Positions 1-11,500 of a stretch of 64,000 nucleotides of DNA are shown here, in pieces. The stretch's first letter is position 1; each line of letters begins with the position of its first letter. The notes below the pieces were generated by a model. It made no database searches. It saw only the letters and a program-made list of their open reading frames with translations, and was not told where the DNA came from. The position numbers and the translations under genes were made by a program. Source of the DNA: Physcia stellaris (lineage: Eukaryota > Ascomycota > Lecanoromycetes > Caliciales > Physciaceae); assembly GCA_018902385.1 (NCBI GenBank), contig JABSSW010000040.1, positions 186,001 through 250,000 of the forward strand, read 5' to 3'.

Positions 1-757
1 TGACCAGTCGGGTGATCCAGATTGTTATAGCTCTTGGTATCTTCACATACCACTCTATGACATATGACCACTTGATGCCAATCTTCTTCCAGGATAAGCG
101 CGGCGTCGACCATCCCCCGACTTCGGCTTCGTCTCCGTTCGATATTCCCGGGGACTTGGACTGAGCACTCCTGCCGTTGGTATCATTATGTCCTTCAATG
201 GTCTGATTGCTCTTTTCATTCAAGCTGTCGTCTTTCCTGTATTCGCCGCTTGGCTTGGCATATGGAAGGTTTTCATTCTGGTCACCATCCTTCATCCGAT
301 TGAGTACGTCATGGTCCCATATCTCGCACTACTACCGGATAATCTTGTCTATCCTGGCATCTGGGTCTGCCTGACTGTTCGGAACTTTACCTCCATCTTG
401 GCTTATCCGGTCATTCTTATCCTACTCAAGGAGGCCAGTCCATCACCCTCCGTGCTTGGCAAGATTAATGGACTCGCAGCATCAGCAGGCGCTGCATGCC
501 GTACTGTGGCTCCTCCAGTAGCCGGCTATCTGTATGGGCTTGGTTCTACAATCGGCTTTACGGGTTTAGCATGGTTTGCAAGTGCGGTTGTTGCGGTCGT
601 CGGAACAATTCAGTTGTTCTGGGTTGAACGCGACAGGAATAAATTTGCTACCGTCAGATCAGTGGCACGTTGTATGCATCACCCAGAGCGGCAAAGCAGG
701 CGAAGTGATGTGGTCCACATCCACGTGGTGAATCCCGAGGAGAGGGGCGAGGATTGA
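1..757 (+). CDS. MFS transporter, C-terminal part (5' truncated by window edge)
   Basis: The reading starts at base 3 (TSRVIQIVIALG) and runs into a long hydrophobic C-terminal half with several membrane segments, as in fungal major facilitator proteins; conserved-looking pieces include FDIPG, GLGLSTPAVGIIMSFNG and ILLKEASPSPSVLGKINGLA. These are typical of a fungal MFS subfamily of 12-TM permeases in the plasma or vacuolar membrane; the substrate cannot be told. The stop is at 755-757. The first 150 bases are in one frame and the rest in another: the join FDIPG to GLGLS falls on GGGG at 150-153, and one more G would make it continuous. No intron fits there. It is either a base-calling error or a broken gene; I favour error (see findings). 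Confidence 0.85.
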
Positions 758-1229
758 TATACAGCATAACGAGACACGCTTTGACCTGCTTCAAGCTTCA
801 TTTGACTGATATACCTTAGCGTTACGAAGCGTGGCGTTTGGGATTGGAGCTTGGGAGTGACGGCATGACATTGAAAACGAAAGGTTAAGCATGTAGATAG
901 GCGTTGGCTAATGGGCTTAGGAACGAGACATGATAGTTTGATTTATTAGGTACAGTCGTCACGGTAGAGAATAGAAATAAAGTGCTTAGAATGCTCGTTT
1001 CACGTTCACTATCACCTTCACCCGTGTAGAGGTACCTAATGACCATTCACAGTCCCAATGGAAATTGCCGTCCGGTATAGCGTCAAATAGGGGTTAGAAT
1101 CACATGATGTAAATGATACCGAGGCACATTGACCTCTATCCATCGCGTCGATCGAGAGTTGACAACTGCCAAAGCAGAGTAGGCTTCATTGTCATCTCAA
1201 CCTCCTGGTATCATCGCAACCCTTTACCA
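758..1229. other. Intergenic, no gene seen
   Basis: This gap holds the 3' flank of the MFS gene and the promoter of the next plus-strand gene. I see no RNA gene or clear repeat. Confidence 0.5.
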
Positions 1230-2948
1230 ATGTCCAAACCCGTTGACATAGATCCTATCCTCCGAAACACGCTCCGATACACACTCAGCGCGAAAGAGTA
1301 CAAGACACTGCACGAGTATCTAATCAGTCGCTCTCCGCGAGCTGTTCGAAGAAAAGCCCCTCGACCTCCCAAGTACGACTCAATTGTTCAATCGAAGAAC
1401 GAATTCAATGTTGCCGCCATCCGTGCCTCGCTACGAGTCTTTATCGCGACCCAGACTGGGCTCACGATCTGGGAATTGATCACTTCGTCTCTACTCGCCA
1501 AAGGAGGGCGACCCAAGTAAGGCTATGACTCGCAGACCAAGACCATTGGCTAATCTCAAATTTACAGGAAGAAGCCGAGGACATCAATCTTCAAATCTCC
1601 CAAGTTCCGGCTTTCCCTGTCCTTATCACTCATCCTTCTTCTCCACCGACTGCTGTACCGCTTCTTCTCACGCCTCCGTGTAAACCTTCTCACGAAAGAT
1701 GCTGCACCATTTCGGCGGCGCAATCCTCGAATCTCCAAGTCTCTGACTTCGAACCTTGCGCCGGCAATTGGAGCAAGCCTAGCAGGATTTGCATTGGGGG
1801 TATACCCAGCAGATCAATTGAGGGTCACAATCTCTATTTATGCAGCCACCAGGGCAGCAGAATTCACGTACAATACGCTAGAAAAGGATGGCTGGTTTAG
1901 TAATAAACCATCGTGGGTTGGCAGCTGGATGTTGATGCCGTTAGCTACGGGGCAGTTGTTGCACGCTTTTGTATTCGACAGGGACTGCTTTCCCAGAGTA
2001 AGACCGCCTTTGCCAGAGAGATGTTCCTATCTCTGACATACCTACTCTAGGCGTACGGTGACTTCGCTCTGAACCATACCCCAAATTACGTTCAGCGAAG
2101 GCCAGAGTCCTACCCACCAAAGCTTTCGTGGCCTAGCCAAGACACGATAGTCGACTCCCTCGCCGAGATCTCGCGGCTGAATTGGCCGTACGTTCTGCCA
2201 TGGCTAAATATCGTCCCAGCTAACGGTCCCTTCAGGCCCTTCACTTCACCTATCCTCTTCCCCAATAACCCTTCTCCCCTCCCATCAACCCTCAACCCCA
2301 TCGCACCAATAACCTCCCCGGCCCACCCCTCCATAACCTCCCTCTCCTGCGCCCTCCTCCACCCTACTTCACCCTCCTGCCTCCGCACCTACCTAACCTT
2401 CTACCTCCGCGCCTTCCCGCCAATGGCCAAGTTCTTCGCCCTGATTTTCTCCCTGCTCTCCCTACCCCGCTATAAATCCTTCCTCGCCTCCCCTATCCAC
2501 GAACTCAACTCCCTCGCCAAAAGAACCCTCCGGATGAGCGCCTTCCTAACCGGCGCGATCGGCACCGCCTGGGGCAGTATCTGCTTCTTCGCGCACTTCC
2601 TCCCCCGGACTTTCCTCCCGCAAGCGAGATGGTTCTGGGGTGGCTTTGCAGGGGCTTGTGGGCGCTGTTGGAGCGGAAGAACGGGAGGGGCAATTTCCTG
2701 TATAGTGCGCGCATGAGCATTGATAGTTTTTGGAAGGTGGGGAAGAAGAGGGGTGGTGGAAGGGGTTTCGGGGTGGGGATGTTTGGGTGTTTGTGCTGGG
2801 GCTGGGGGTGCTGAATGCGGTTTATGAGGTTGATCGGGAGGCTGTCCGGGGCGGTGGGGTGAGGATGGGGGTTGGGTGGTTGAGGGGAGAGGAGCTTTTC
2901 GCGAAGAGGGATGAGACGCAGGAGAGTGATGAGAAGAAAGAGGGATGA
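1230..2948 (+). CDS. TMEM135-like multi-pass membrane protein
   Basis: Exon model 1230-1516, 1568-1997, 2051-2948; the start MSKPVDIDPILRNTLRYT is chosen over an upstream ATG because fungal relatives as I recall them start this way. The protein (about 538 aa if read through) has several hydrophobic segments and the pattern of fungal proteins related to transmembrane protein 135, which in animals acts on peroxisomes and mitochondria; function in fungi is unclear. The last exon needs two frame changes, at GGGG 2651-2654 (AGG/LWALLERKNGRG) and GGGG 2750-2753 (KKRG/WWKGFRGGDVWVF); adding one G to each run gives a continuous and convincing C-terminus ending at 2948. Two independent single-G deficits in a single exon suggest sequence error more than decay. 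The TMEM135 assignment is by memory of family pattern. Confidence 0.7.
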
Positions 2949-3326
2949 GAACTTGGTATATGGATGGCCTTCTGTGGGGTTTATGTTATAATAGCGCGGA
3001 GTTGGAGGAGGCTACTCGAAGAGTCGAGGTGGACTACCGAAGACGACGGTATGTACGCCTACGCTTCTTTACGGATGTCTGATGGTATCTTCTGAATCAT
3101 CGCAAATTGGATGGATGCACCCGTTTATTCCCATATTATTCGTCAAGCGACTCTAAAGTACGTTCCATGCAATCAGGGGTATCTTAGGATTAAAACTGCA
3201 TGCACCTTTCCCCCCACAATCTCGTCCGATTTAGATGCATCCATACGGGTCTTCTCATCAACCTCGTCTCCCTCAACTCAAATCCCCCTCTCATCTCCAT
3301 CTCCATCTCCCATCCCCCCCCCTCCC
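2949..3326. other. Intergenic between convergent genes
   Basis: Convergent 3' flanks; C-rich low-complexity sequence near 3300 but no gene or RNA seen. Confidence 0.5.
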
Positions 3327-4277
3327 CTACTCCAAACACAAATCCTCCAGCAGCCCCAACATCTTCCCCCTCAGCCTCAACAACTCCCCCTCATCCACCT
3401 TCCCCTCCGCCCTCTCCCCCTTCCCAACAACCAGCCCCTTCTGCAACCGAAAGAAAGGAACACCCAACCTCTCGAGCTCGGCCGTCGTCGCAGTCACCAT
3501 CTCGCGGCAAGCGAGGTAGACTTTCCTGTCGAAGCGGTCTAGCTCCGCTTTCTCGGTCTGCGGGTCGTGGACGTGCGCGATGGGCGCGATGTGGCCTCCT
3601 ACTGCTGATCTTTTTCCAGATATCATGTTAGCATGGGTGCGCCATCCTGTCTCCTCTTATCCTTATCATCCACCCCCGCCGCGGAAGGGAAGGGAAGTAA
3701 AGACAAGGGAAGAGAGAACATACAACACCCCATCCAACCTCCTCCTCCCCTCCTCCCTCCCCCGCTGCGTCTTCAGCAACGCCTCCCGCTGGCTCCACCA
3801 CTGTCGCTCATGATTATGCTGCGTCGAGATCAGGTGCTTGATGCGGTGCATCACTTCTTCGTTTTGGGCTAGGTGCTGCGTTACGTGGCGGAGCGCGGGC
3901 GGCCATGTTGTTATTGTGGAGGCGGAGGGGAGGGTTGGCTGCTGGGGTGGGACGGGGGTGCTCTGAGGGCGGTGAGAGGGTGGCGGTTGGGTTTGAGGTT
4001 GTGGATGTGGTTGCGGTTGGAGCTGGGGGAGAGGCTGCTGTGGTTCGTACGGGGTAGGTGATGCGGTGGGTTGCTGGCAGGCTGCTGCTGGTGGCTCGTA
4101 CGGAAGCTCCGCGGGCTCGTAGGGTGGTTCGTAGGGTAGCTCGCCGTCTTCTAGTGGAGGTGGGACTTGCGGTTGGGGAGGATAGCTTGTAGGGGGAAGT
4201 TCGGGTTGAGGGGCCGGCGCGTAGGCGGAGAGGGTGCGGAGGATGGTGGCTAGGTTGGGCGTGGGGTAGGGTTCCAT
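3327..4277 (-). CDS. DUF2458-type protein
   Basis: Two exons, 4277-3724 and 3609-3327, joined in phase 2 across a 114-nt intron with donor GTATGT and branch GCTAAC; 278 aa. The start MEPYPTPNLATILRTLSAY is preferred over an upstream in-frame Met. Order: conserved N-terminal NLATILRTLSAYAP, a long Pro/Gln/Tyr-rich low-complexity middle (repeated YEPP units), then a conserved C-terminal half with WPPALRHVTQHLAQNEEV, HNHERQWWSQREALL and FDRKVYLACREMV. This is the pattern of the uncharacterised fungal family DUF2458. Helix-rich charged C-terminus suggests a coiled-coil adaptor; no function is known. The Pro/Gln-rich part appears expanded. Confidence 0.72.
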
Positions 4278-4911
4278 ATTTTCACTGTCAAAAGAGACGG
4301 ACTTGCGGATGAGGGTGGTATGGATGATGAAAAGCTGGAAGAGACTTTTGAAGGGTTGCAAACGAATGTGAGGAGAGAGAAGATGTGACGCTCACGGGAT
4401 GGTATGAAGTGGTAGGAAAGGAAAGCTTAAACCCCTACGGAAACATTCATAATCGCTCAAGCTCACTCTCTCCTGAAGCTGATCTTCAAGCATTAAGTTG
4501 TTGGTAACATGCTTCGACGCTAAATCATTGAAGCTGATCAGGCTTTGAATAATGATCGAGCTAGATGCATGGTGTAAGGTAGCTGGATGTTCACTCTAAC
4601 TTACTTCAGATATTTGTGAGATACTTTAATTGCCCAGATGACCTCGTTCTCGACCATCTATCATAAGCATAAATGGGTTTGAAAAGTGATTTCCTTCCAA
4701 AAGCTTTTCCCCAACTCATCGCATACCAATCATTCAATCACTTTGATGCCACCTCGTCCTTTAGAGACAATACTAAGCAGCGTCCCTAACAACATACATT
4801 AAAGCAATCCCTAAACACCGTGTAGGCATGTCCCTAACTCTCCAGGAGCCTCTATGGCCACAAAGGATCGACTGGCGTAGGAATAAACAGCAAGCCCCCT
4901 CGCGACGATTC
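4278..4911. other. Intergenic, no gene seen
   Basis: Promoter of the DUF2458 gene and 3' flank of the Cys-rich membrane gene; nothing else recognised. Confidence 0.5.
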
Positions 4912-5975
4912 TTACTTCCCATTCCCTTCCACATACATTTCCCTTTTAGAACTAACATCTGTCAGTTCCGGTGCATCCAGCTCCTGCAGTTTTCCAGCAC
5001 GTCGTTGAGCGCTTTCTTCATAATTCTCCTGCCCCACATTCGAGTATCGTCCTAAAGTTTGTATCTTCGCCTCCGCATTTGCACTCCTCCCTCTTTCTTG
5101 CCGTAGTAACAGCAGTGCCCCCGCAAGCGCTGCAAGAAGCGGCACCCCAATTCCAACACCTACACCTACGCCCACGGCCACGATTTTCTTGTGATCATCA
5201 GCGTCAATGCCCTTCTCATTGGCGGTGGCGGTAATGCTAGCGCTGGATTGAGCTGGCGTGGGCGATGTTTGTGTTTGGGCCCCCTGAGTAGGTTCCGTAG
5301 CAGGCGATGTTTGTGTTTGGGTTTCCGGAGTAGGTTCCGTAGCAGACGAAGAAGATGACTGGGTACTACTGCTCTGGTCTGGGATTCTTATAATCGTATA
5401 GCCATCGATCAGGTTGGTTGCGTTCACGATCTTTGTATCAGACGGCATGGTGAATCGAGTGTGCACTGTGCTATCGCTGCAGCAGTTTGTTGAATTCCCG
5501 CCATAATTGCAGCAATAGTTATTGTTGTCGCAGCGATAAACGACATAATTACCCCTATATATACCGAGAGCTATGTATCGTAGTTAGCACGAGTAGAAGA
5601 TATACTCAACGTGGTGAATACACATCGATGGCGTCTGACTATGAGGATAGGACAATTTGAAAGGAAGAAGGAAGCATGACGAGGATGAGATGGAAATCTA
5701 AACATACCCTGCTTGCAAAAAGTAAAACATGTCTCATCGCTCCAAGTTTCATCCATACAAGTCCCAGAGTTGTAGCTGCCGTCCGCTCCATAGAGACAAA
5801 GTCCGTTATCGAGACACGCACTACTTGGTGAGCAGCAGTGTTGACTGCCTCCGCTTGGGTGGCACGGAAAACTACCATCGGTAACTTCCGATTGATCGGC
5901 GTTGTAGCATTTCTGCGCGATTACCTCTACAGACTTTAAGTAGACCAGACACAGCGCAAGTGCAAGTGCGCGCAT
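4912..5975 (-). CDS. Cys-rich, Ser/Thr-rich single-pass membrane protein
   Basis: Two exons, 5975-5708 and 5570-4912, phase 1 join, donor GTATGT, branch GCTAACTAC; 308 aa. N-terminal signal peptide (MRALALALCLVYLKSVEVIA), then about 110 residues with many paired cysteines (QHCCSPSSACLDNGLC, NNYCCNYGG, TNCCS), a Ser/Thr/Gln-rich stalk with an internal direct duplication of the TEPTP(E/Q)..TQTSP unit, one transmembrane segment (VGVGVGVGIGVPLLAALAG) and a short basic then acidic cytoplasmic tail. This layout is common to fungal surface proteins resembling Wsc/Mid2-type wall sensors in architecture, but there is no recognisable WSC domain. Function unknown; a cell-surface sensor or adhesin-like role is inference. 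Stalk repeat length is likely variable. Confidence 0.75.
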
Positions 5976-6672
5976 CGTTCTCGGGGTTGTTTTTCACGTC
6001 CTCACCATGATGATGAAGGGGTTTTCCTCACTACAATTAGAGTGAGATGAGAAAGCGACAGGTAGGAAGAGGAAAGCTGAGCAAAAGAGAGCAAGGCTGA
6101 TCGAATATACCGTATTTCCCCACTCCTGTCTACCATCATGCAGTTCTTCCATCTACGATTAGGCTAGAACATGATTAGGGGAAAGTTCATCCGCAGCCTT
6201 CGCGAAGACAGCAAATGGTACTTGATCCGGTTATCAGGCTGCACACTAGAAGTCCTTGCCAGAAGGTGAAGAAGTAGGATGTGGTAGGGGAAAGCTCTAG
6301 ACCCACAGTACCTTACCCATGATGAGGGTGTCCACAGGCCAGCGATGCCCAGCCAGACAGCCTCGCAGCCACTCACCCTGGAGAATATCTCGAGAGAATG
6401 ACCAAACGATAGCTCGACTTGCGAAGAACATCGAGTCCAAACCGCCCTTTATCGCTTACCTAAGTAGGTTGTGTTGTGAATTTTTAGGGGCAACTTTGAT
6501 ATGACGACTGGCCCTTCGACCAGCTCCGGGAAGCGGCCCGAGGTGCCATGAGGATACACTGCGTCCTGCCAAGCCTCTCAGAGAAAAGTTCTCGCCTCCA
6601 TCATCAAGTCTTGAAATCCTTCATTGAACTCGTTGCACCTTCAACCAGACTATCTCTCCCTCAGGCCTTACA
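5976..6672. other. Intergenic (divergent), no gene seen
   Basis: Shared upstream region of the Cys-rich membrane gene (-) and Cox14-like gene (+). ORFs here are short and without protein-like character. Confidence 0.5.
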
Positions 6673-7820
6673 ATGCGGAGCTCCGGGCGCCTTCTCCGCT
6701 CCGCCGCCGACGCAACCCGCTTCACCGCAGCCTCTCCCCACGCCCACTCCGCACCCACCCCTATCCGCCGCGCCGCAGGCACATTCTCTCCCTCGCACGC
6801 CCCTCAACCCAACGCTGCAACCCGAAATCCCAGTGTCTTGCCCAATGCCAGACCTGCACCACCCAGTTCTCGTCCACCAGCACCACCCCCACCGCGTCAG
6901 CCAACCGAGACGCCAGCGCAGAAAGTCGCCAGATTACGAGCTGCGAGGTTAGAGGAGAAAGCGGCGCAGGTGAGCACTTGGGATAAAGTCGTTGTCGTAG
7001 GGAGGGAATGGGCGGATCGAGTACATCGGACTGTGGCGTGGGGGTTGATTGCTTTTACTGGTATCCTATCCTCCCCCCTTTTTCTATTTCCTGCCACTGT
7101 CCCACCCACAGGTTTCTGCTCTCTCTCTCTCTATCTCTCTCAGGTGGTTCGGACAGACCCTTCCAATGCTGATCCATGATCTACAGTCATCGCCGCCGGC
7201 ATAACAACCTACGCCCTAACCGACATGGTCGTCTACAACCGCCGCAAACGCACCGCCTGGATGGCGGACCAAATCCGGCACAACGAAGAACTCGTCAGCG
7301 GAGCCATCGCAAACGCGAAAGCCGGACTGCCCCTCACCGAAGACCAGGAGCTGGCGCTCAACAACGAAAGAGCAAGGTTCGAGGCCGAGGAGCGGAGAAA
7401 GGCGAAGCCGGGGATTGGGAGGTGGCTGCTTACGCCGTTTGAGGGGTTAGTCGGGGGATTGAAGTCCTCTGAAAGTGGAGAGGATGAGGTTGTCAAGGAT
7501 GGGGAGGAGGGATAGTGGACAGAGTCGGTCAGCGGGTGTACGAGGTTGAGGAAGAGATGGTAGATGGATTGCAAAAGGTGGAAGGGGAGGTTGCGAATGG
7601 GGTTCGAAGAGCAGAACGGAACCTCAAGGAAGCGGTCGCGGGGAATCTGAGCTCTGGGGGCAAGCAGGCTGAGGGAGGCGTCCTGGCTGCTGTGCATGAG
7701 GCAAGTGGACAGCCGAGAGGAGGCCCGCTGGATCGAATGGCTGAGCAGGCGGTGGAGAGTGGGAAGCAGAAGGTGGAGAAGGTGAAAGGTGGGTGGGGCA
7801 GCTGGTTTGGTGGGCAGTGA
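6673..7820 (+). CDS. Cox14-like mitochondrial cytochrome oxidase assembly family protein
   Basis: Exon 1 6673-7060, 126-nt intron (GTATCC donor, CTACAG acceptor), exon 2 from 7187. About 340 aa if read to 7820. Arg/Ser/Ala/Pro-rich N-terminus fits a mitochondrial presequence; then TPAQKVARLRAARLEEKAA, WDKVVVVGREWADRVH, one transmembrane segment (GLIAFTVIAAGITTYALTD) and a charged coiled-coil region. This is the pattern of the fungal cytochrome oxidase assembly family (Cox14-like) in the inner membrane. A stop at 7513-7515 cuts the frame, but the next frame continues as GIVDRVGQRVYEVEEEM to ...GGPLDRMAEQAVESGKQ; one extra G in GGG 7509-7511 joins them. I treat this as one gene with a probable sequence error. 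Family assignment moderate. Confidence 0.7.
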
Positions 7821-8516
7821 AGACGTGGATTGTCCAACACGATATTTGGAGAGCTGGATTCTTGCTCTGGCATTGCGCGGCGTCTGGTATTTGGCATGGT
7901 GGTGTATCACCTAATATGGTGTGTCTATACAAAATCTCCAACTCTACGCCAGGACGGTCATCAAACTACATCTATGACCCACAAGTTCCATGGAGACAAA
8001 CGGTACCAACGTATCTAAACCTAGACCCGCAATGTGACGATAATGGCATCAAACCCCCATCCGAGGGTTTCTACCAAGGCTACTAGAGCTCGTACCCTGT
8101 GCATATGGAGATTTATCGGAACAGACACGAAATCCCACCTTTGAGCAGCTGCCTGCTTTCGAGGGTCTACGCAGAAATCTCAATTGGGGTTTTGGACAAA
8201 TTCATTGAAGACGTGATTGCCGGCAGATGCCTTATCCTTTGAAATACAGACACGTTAATGTCTGCTAAAACGATTCCATGGACGATTCGCAAGGACATTG
8301 TAGAAGATCCCTGTGAATACCTCATCAACTAAAGTTAGGTAGTAGCACTGAACATAATATATCATTTCTTTCTACCGAGAGAAGATCAGATAACCACACT
8401 CCGTCGCTGATCCTATAGGGGTATCATCGTAGCCGTCATCATCACCATTGCCCCCGAGAACGCCCCCCTATATCATGACCTACAACCACGCTATGCATGT
8501 CGATATTTGCTTCCGC
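7821..8516. other. Intergenic between convergent genes, no gene seen
   Basis: 3' flanks of the Cox14-like gene and TOR; nothing else supported. Confidence 0.5.
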
Positions 8517-11500
8517 CTACCAGAAGCTGCACCACCCAATATAATGCTGGCAAAGATTCTCAACGCTCGTCGCCTGCCCGATCAATTTGGCAACCTGCCT
8601 CTCCACATCCAGCTCCTCCTTAGGTTTGAAATCTCTGCCCGTGAGCTTCTCCTTCACGCGACCCAGCACCTGCAACGCCCGCGCGTTCTGCTCCTGTCGA
8701 GTCTCGTTCCCGGGTTGCGGATCGGCGACGCCGGCATCAAGGGTGGCTCTACGAGCACGCAACGAGCTTCCGCCCGGTCGGGACTGTTGCTGAGACTCGA
8801 GTTCGCCGATGATGCTCTGGCGACGCTCGGACGGGAAGGACGGTTCTGGTGGAGATTCGCGGTTGCCCAGTCGCCAATTCATGAGGGGGTCGTGGATGAA
8901 TGCTTCCAGAACCGCCATGAGGGACTCTTTATTGTCACGGATGACACGCATGACGGCTTCGCAGCTGAGCTTGTAGCTGCCGTCAATATTGCTTACTTCC
9001 ATTGCGAAAGTGAGCATGCGAGTCAGCCGGAACGGGACGCGTTCAGGGTACTTCTCGCGATGCATGGCCACCTCGAAACAGTCACCGAAATCGATGTGGA
9101 TGACTTTGCCGGTGATGCGGTCGAGCATGAGATTGCTGGGATGCCGATCACCTAGACCCAGAATGTAGCCAACCATGGACATGACAGCTAGGGAACGAGT
9201 GTAGTTGGTGCGGCGCTCAAGCCAAGATTCGGATGATTTGGATTTGAGCCAAAGTACTCGGTAAAGATCTTTCCCCGTGGTATTATCCATAGCGTAAGAG
9301 AAGACTTCGACCTTCTGCATCAAGGTAAGATTGTCATAGTCGGGTGCCATCTGGAGCATGATACGATGCTCAATATTGAGAAGAATCCGACGTTTCTCAC
9401 GATAATCCTTGATCAGGTTATGTAAAGTATCGCTGTTTGGTACCCAGCCCAACAGACCGGACTGCTGCGATAGAGGGATGGCGGGAAACTGCTGAATGTT
9501 CAGATGCCGCTTGAAGGACTCGCTGTCATTGTTCAGCAGAGTATTGACCAGGCCAAAGAGCTGCATCACACGCTCGTCTTGTCGAATATCTTCGTGACCT
9601 TTAAGTACAAAAGAATACGTGATACCATCACTGCCTCGTAGAGACATCTTTCGCGGACGTTGCTTTGAGGGAATCACGGTAAAGACATGGTCGACGCTGA
9701 TTATACGAATGACTGGCTTGCCACTCTGGTAAGTTCCAGGAACTGCCAAGTCAAGATCTTTCGCTTCTTTAAGCTTGGGCGAAACATATGTCAGATCTAG
9801 CGACATGAGATGCGGTAGCTGTCGGGCAATACGGCGGAAAACTGAATAGTATAGATCCCAAGCTTGGTTCAAATCTCCAACTTCATGAGTATTGGCGTAA
9901 GTCTCACACCATTCGCGAGCTTCGTGAAGATCTCGTCCAAATGCTTGAACAAAGGAGATTTCACGCAGCGTCTCCGTCCCCTACTCATTGTTAGCGATCA
10001 CTACGAAGCTGCATCGTACTCCATACCTTGTTGATAAGCTCATGAAGAGGCTCTAAGGTTGCAAACATGCCCGCGATGTCGTGATCCCCGAAGTACCTTA
10101 TAAACATCAGCCTCTCTCTTTCATCGGGGTAATGTTCATACAATCTTGATGCCTCTTCAAGGCCCTCGTGCCACAATTCGTGCCACAATACCGCAACTCG
10201 AATCAGCTCCTGACTAACGGTGTCCGCCTGAGCCACAAGCGTCGAGCTGTGCGATCGCAGATTTTCTAAGATCTCCCCTGCCGAGGTTGATCGAAGGTTT
10301 CTAGTCATGTTTGCCGTAGCATTCGACTTCATCGTAACTGTAAGGGGATACACCAAAGCCTGTGGATGCGCTTTACCAACTCGGCAGAGGAGACGGTTCA
10401 CAGCCACCCGAATCCTGTGGTTGGGCTGATTGATGCGTGCAATTAATTGGGGAAGAACTTCTAGCCATGTGTCAACGCTGACTTCTGAGACACCTTGATC
10501 GACTGCTTGATCGACCTCTTGATGGTTTCCATGAGCAAACCATAAGGTCAACAGTCGAAGTGTGTCTTGTAACGAGCTACTCGACGAAAGTGCAATGGAC
10601 TTGAAGAAGCCTGTGACCGCAGGAACGACATGATCCATGACGACAGCATTGGGCAAAATCGCGGTTTCTCGGTTAGCCTGCGGAGTGATTGCAGTCACGA
10701 CCTCGAAGTTCGCCAACGCCCATGCATGCCACGCTTTATACCAGCCAGGATTGTAGGATTTAGCATGGGCATATGATGCAATGATCTCATGAACATGTTC
10801 TGATCCCCAGTCGCCATGTTTTAACCTTGTAATCCATTCACCCTGCTTGAGGTAGCATTTGGCAAGAAGCTTCTTGATGCTCGAGGAATCTGTTCTCTTG
10901 GGAGTAATTGGAACGATGCCGGCCGCGATATTGCCATATTGATTAAGAGGTGTATCGATTGGAGGCATTCCGTGCAATCCCGTAGATGGTTCTTGGGGCC
11001 GTGCGTTGAAAACGGCCAATTGATCTGACAGCTCAGCCGTGAACTCTTGAAGACGTATCAATGAGTTCTCTTGCTCTCCAGTACTCCATGAATACTTCAG
11101 TTGCGCGTAAAGAACCTCTGGAGTTCCAGAAGTACCAGTCAGTATATCACCTTCAGGGCCGGTGTTGATTTGTTGTAAGCTATTGAGAGATTTCTCTGCT
11201 AATCCGATGCGTCCAGATTTTCGACATAGATTGGCGAACTTGATCCACATGTCTGTGTTTTCCTTGGGGCTGACGACAAGCGCACGGACTTTAAGCATCC
11301 TCTGCCATACCTCGACATTCCGTTGGCAGCCCTTAAGCCTGCGGGTCCATGTATCACGCATAGTAGCTTGTTTGATGGGATTCCCTTCGCTCTTCTTGTA
11401 GGTGATGATCTCTTCAAGCTCTGCAAGCATTTGGACCCTCACAACAACTCCATATGCCCGGTTATATGACTCTCCTAGAAGTGCACTGAGTTCCGTATCA

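Noticed and set aside
8448-9155. Long plus-strand ORF of 235 codons
   Set aside because: It is the antisense shadow of the highly conserved TOR kinase/FATC exon.
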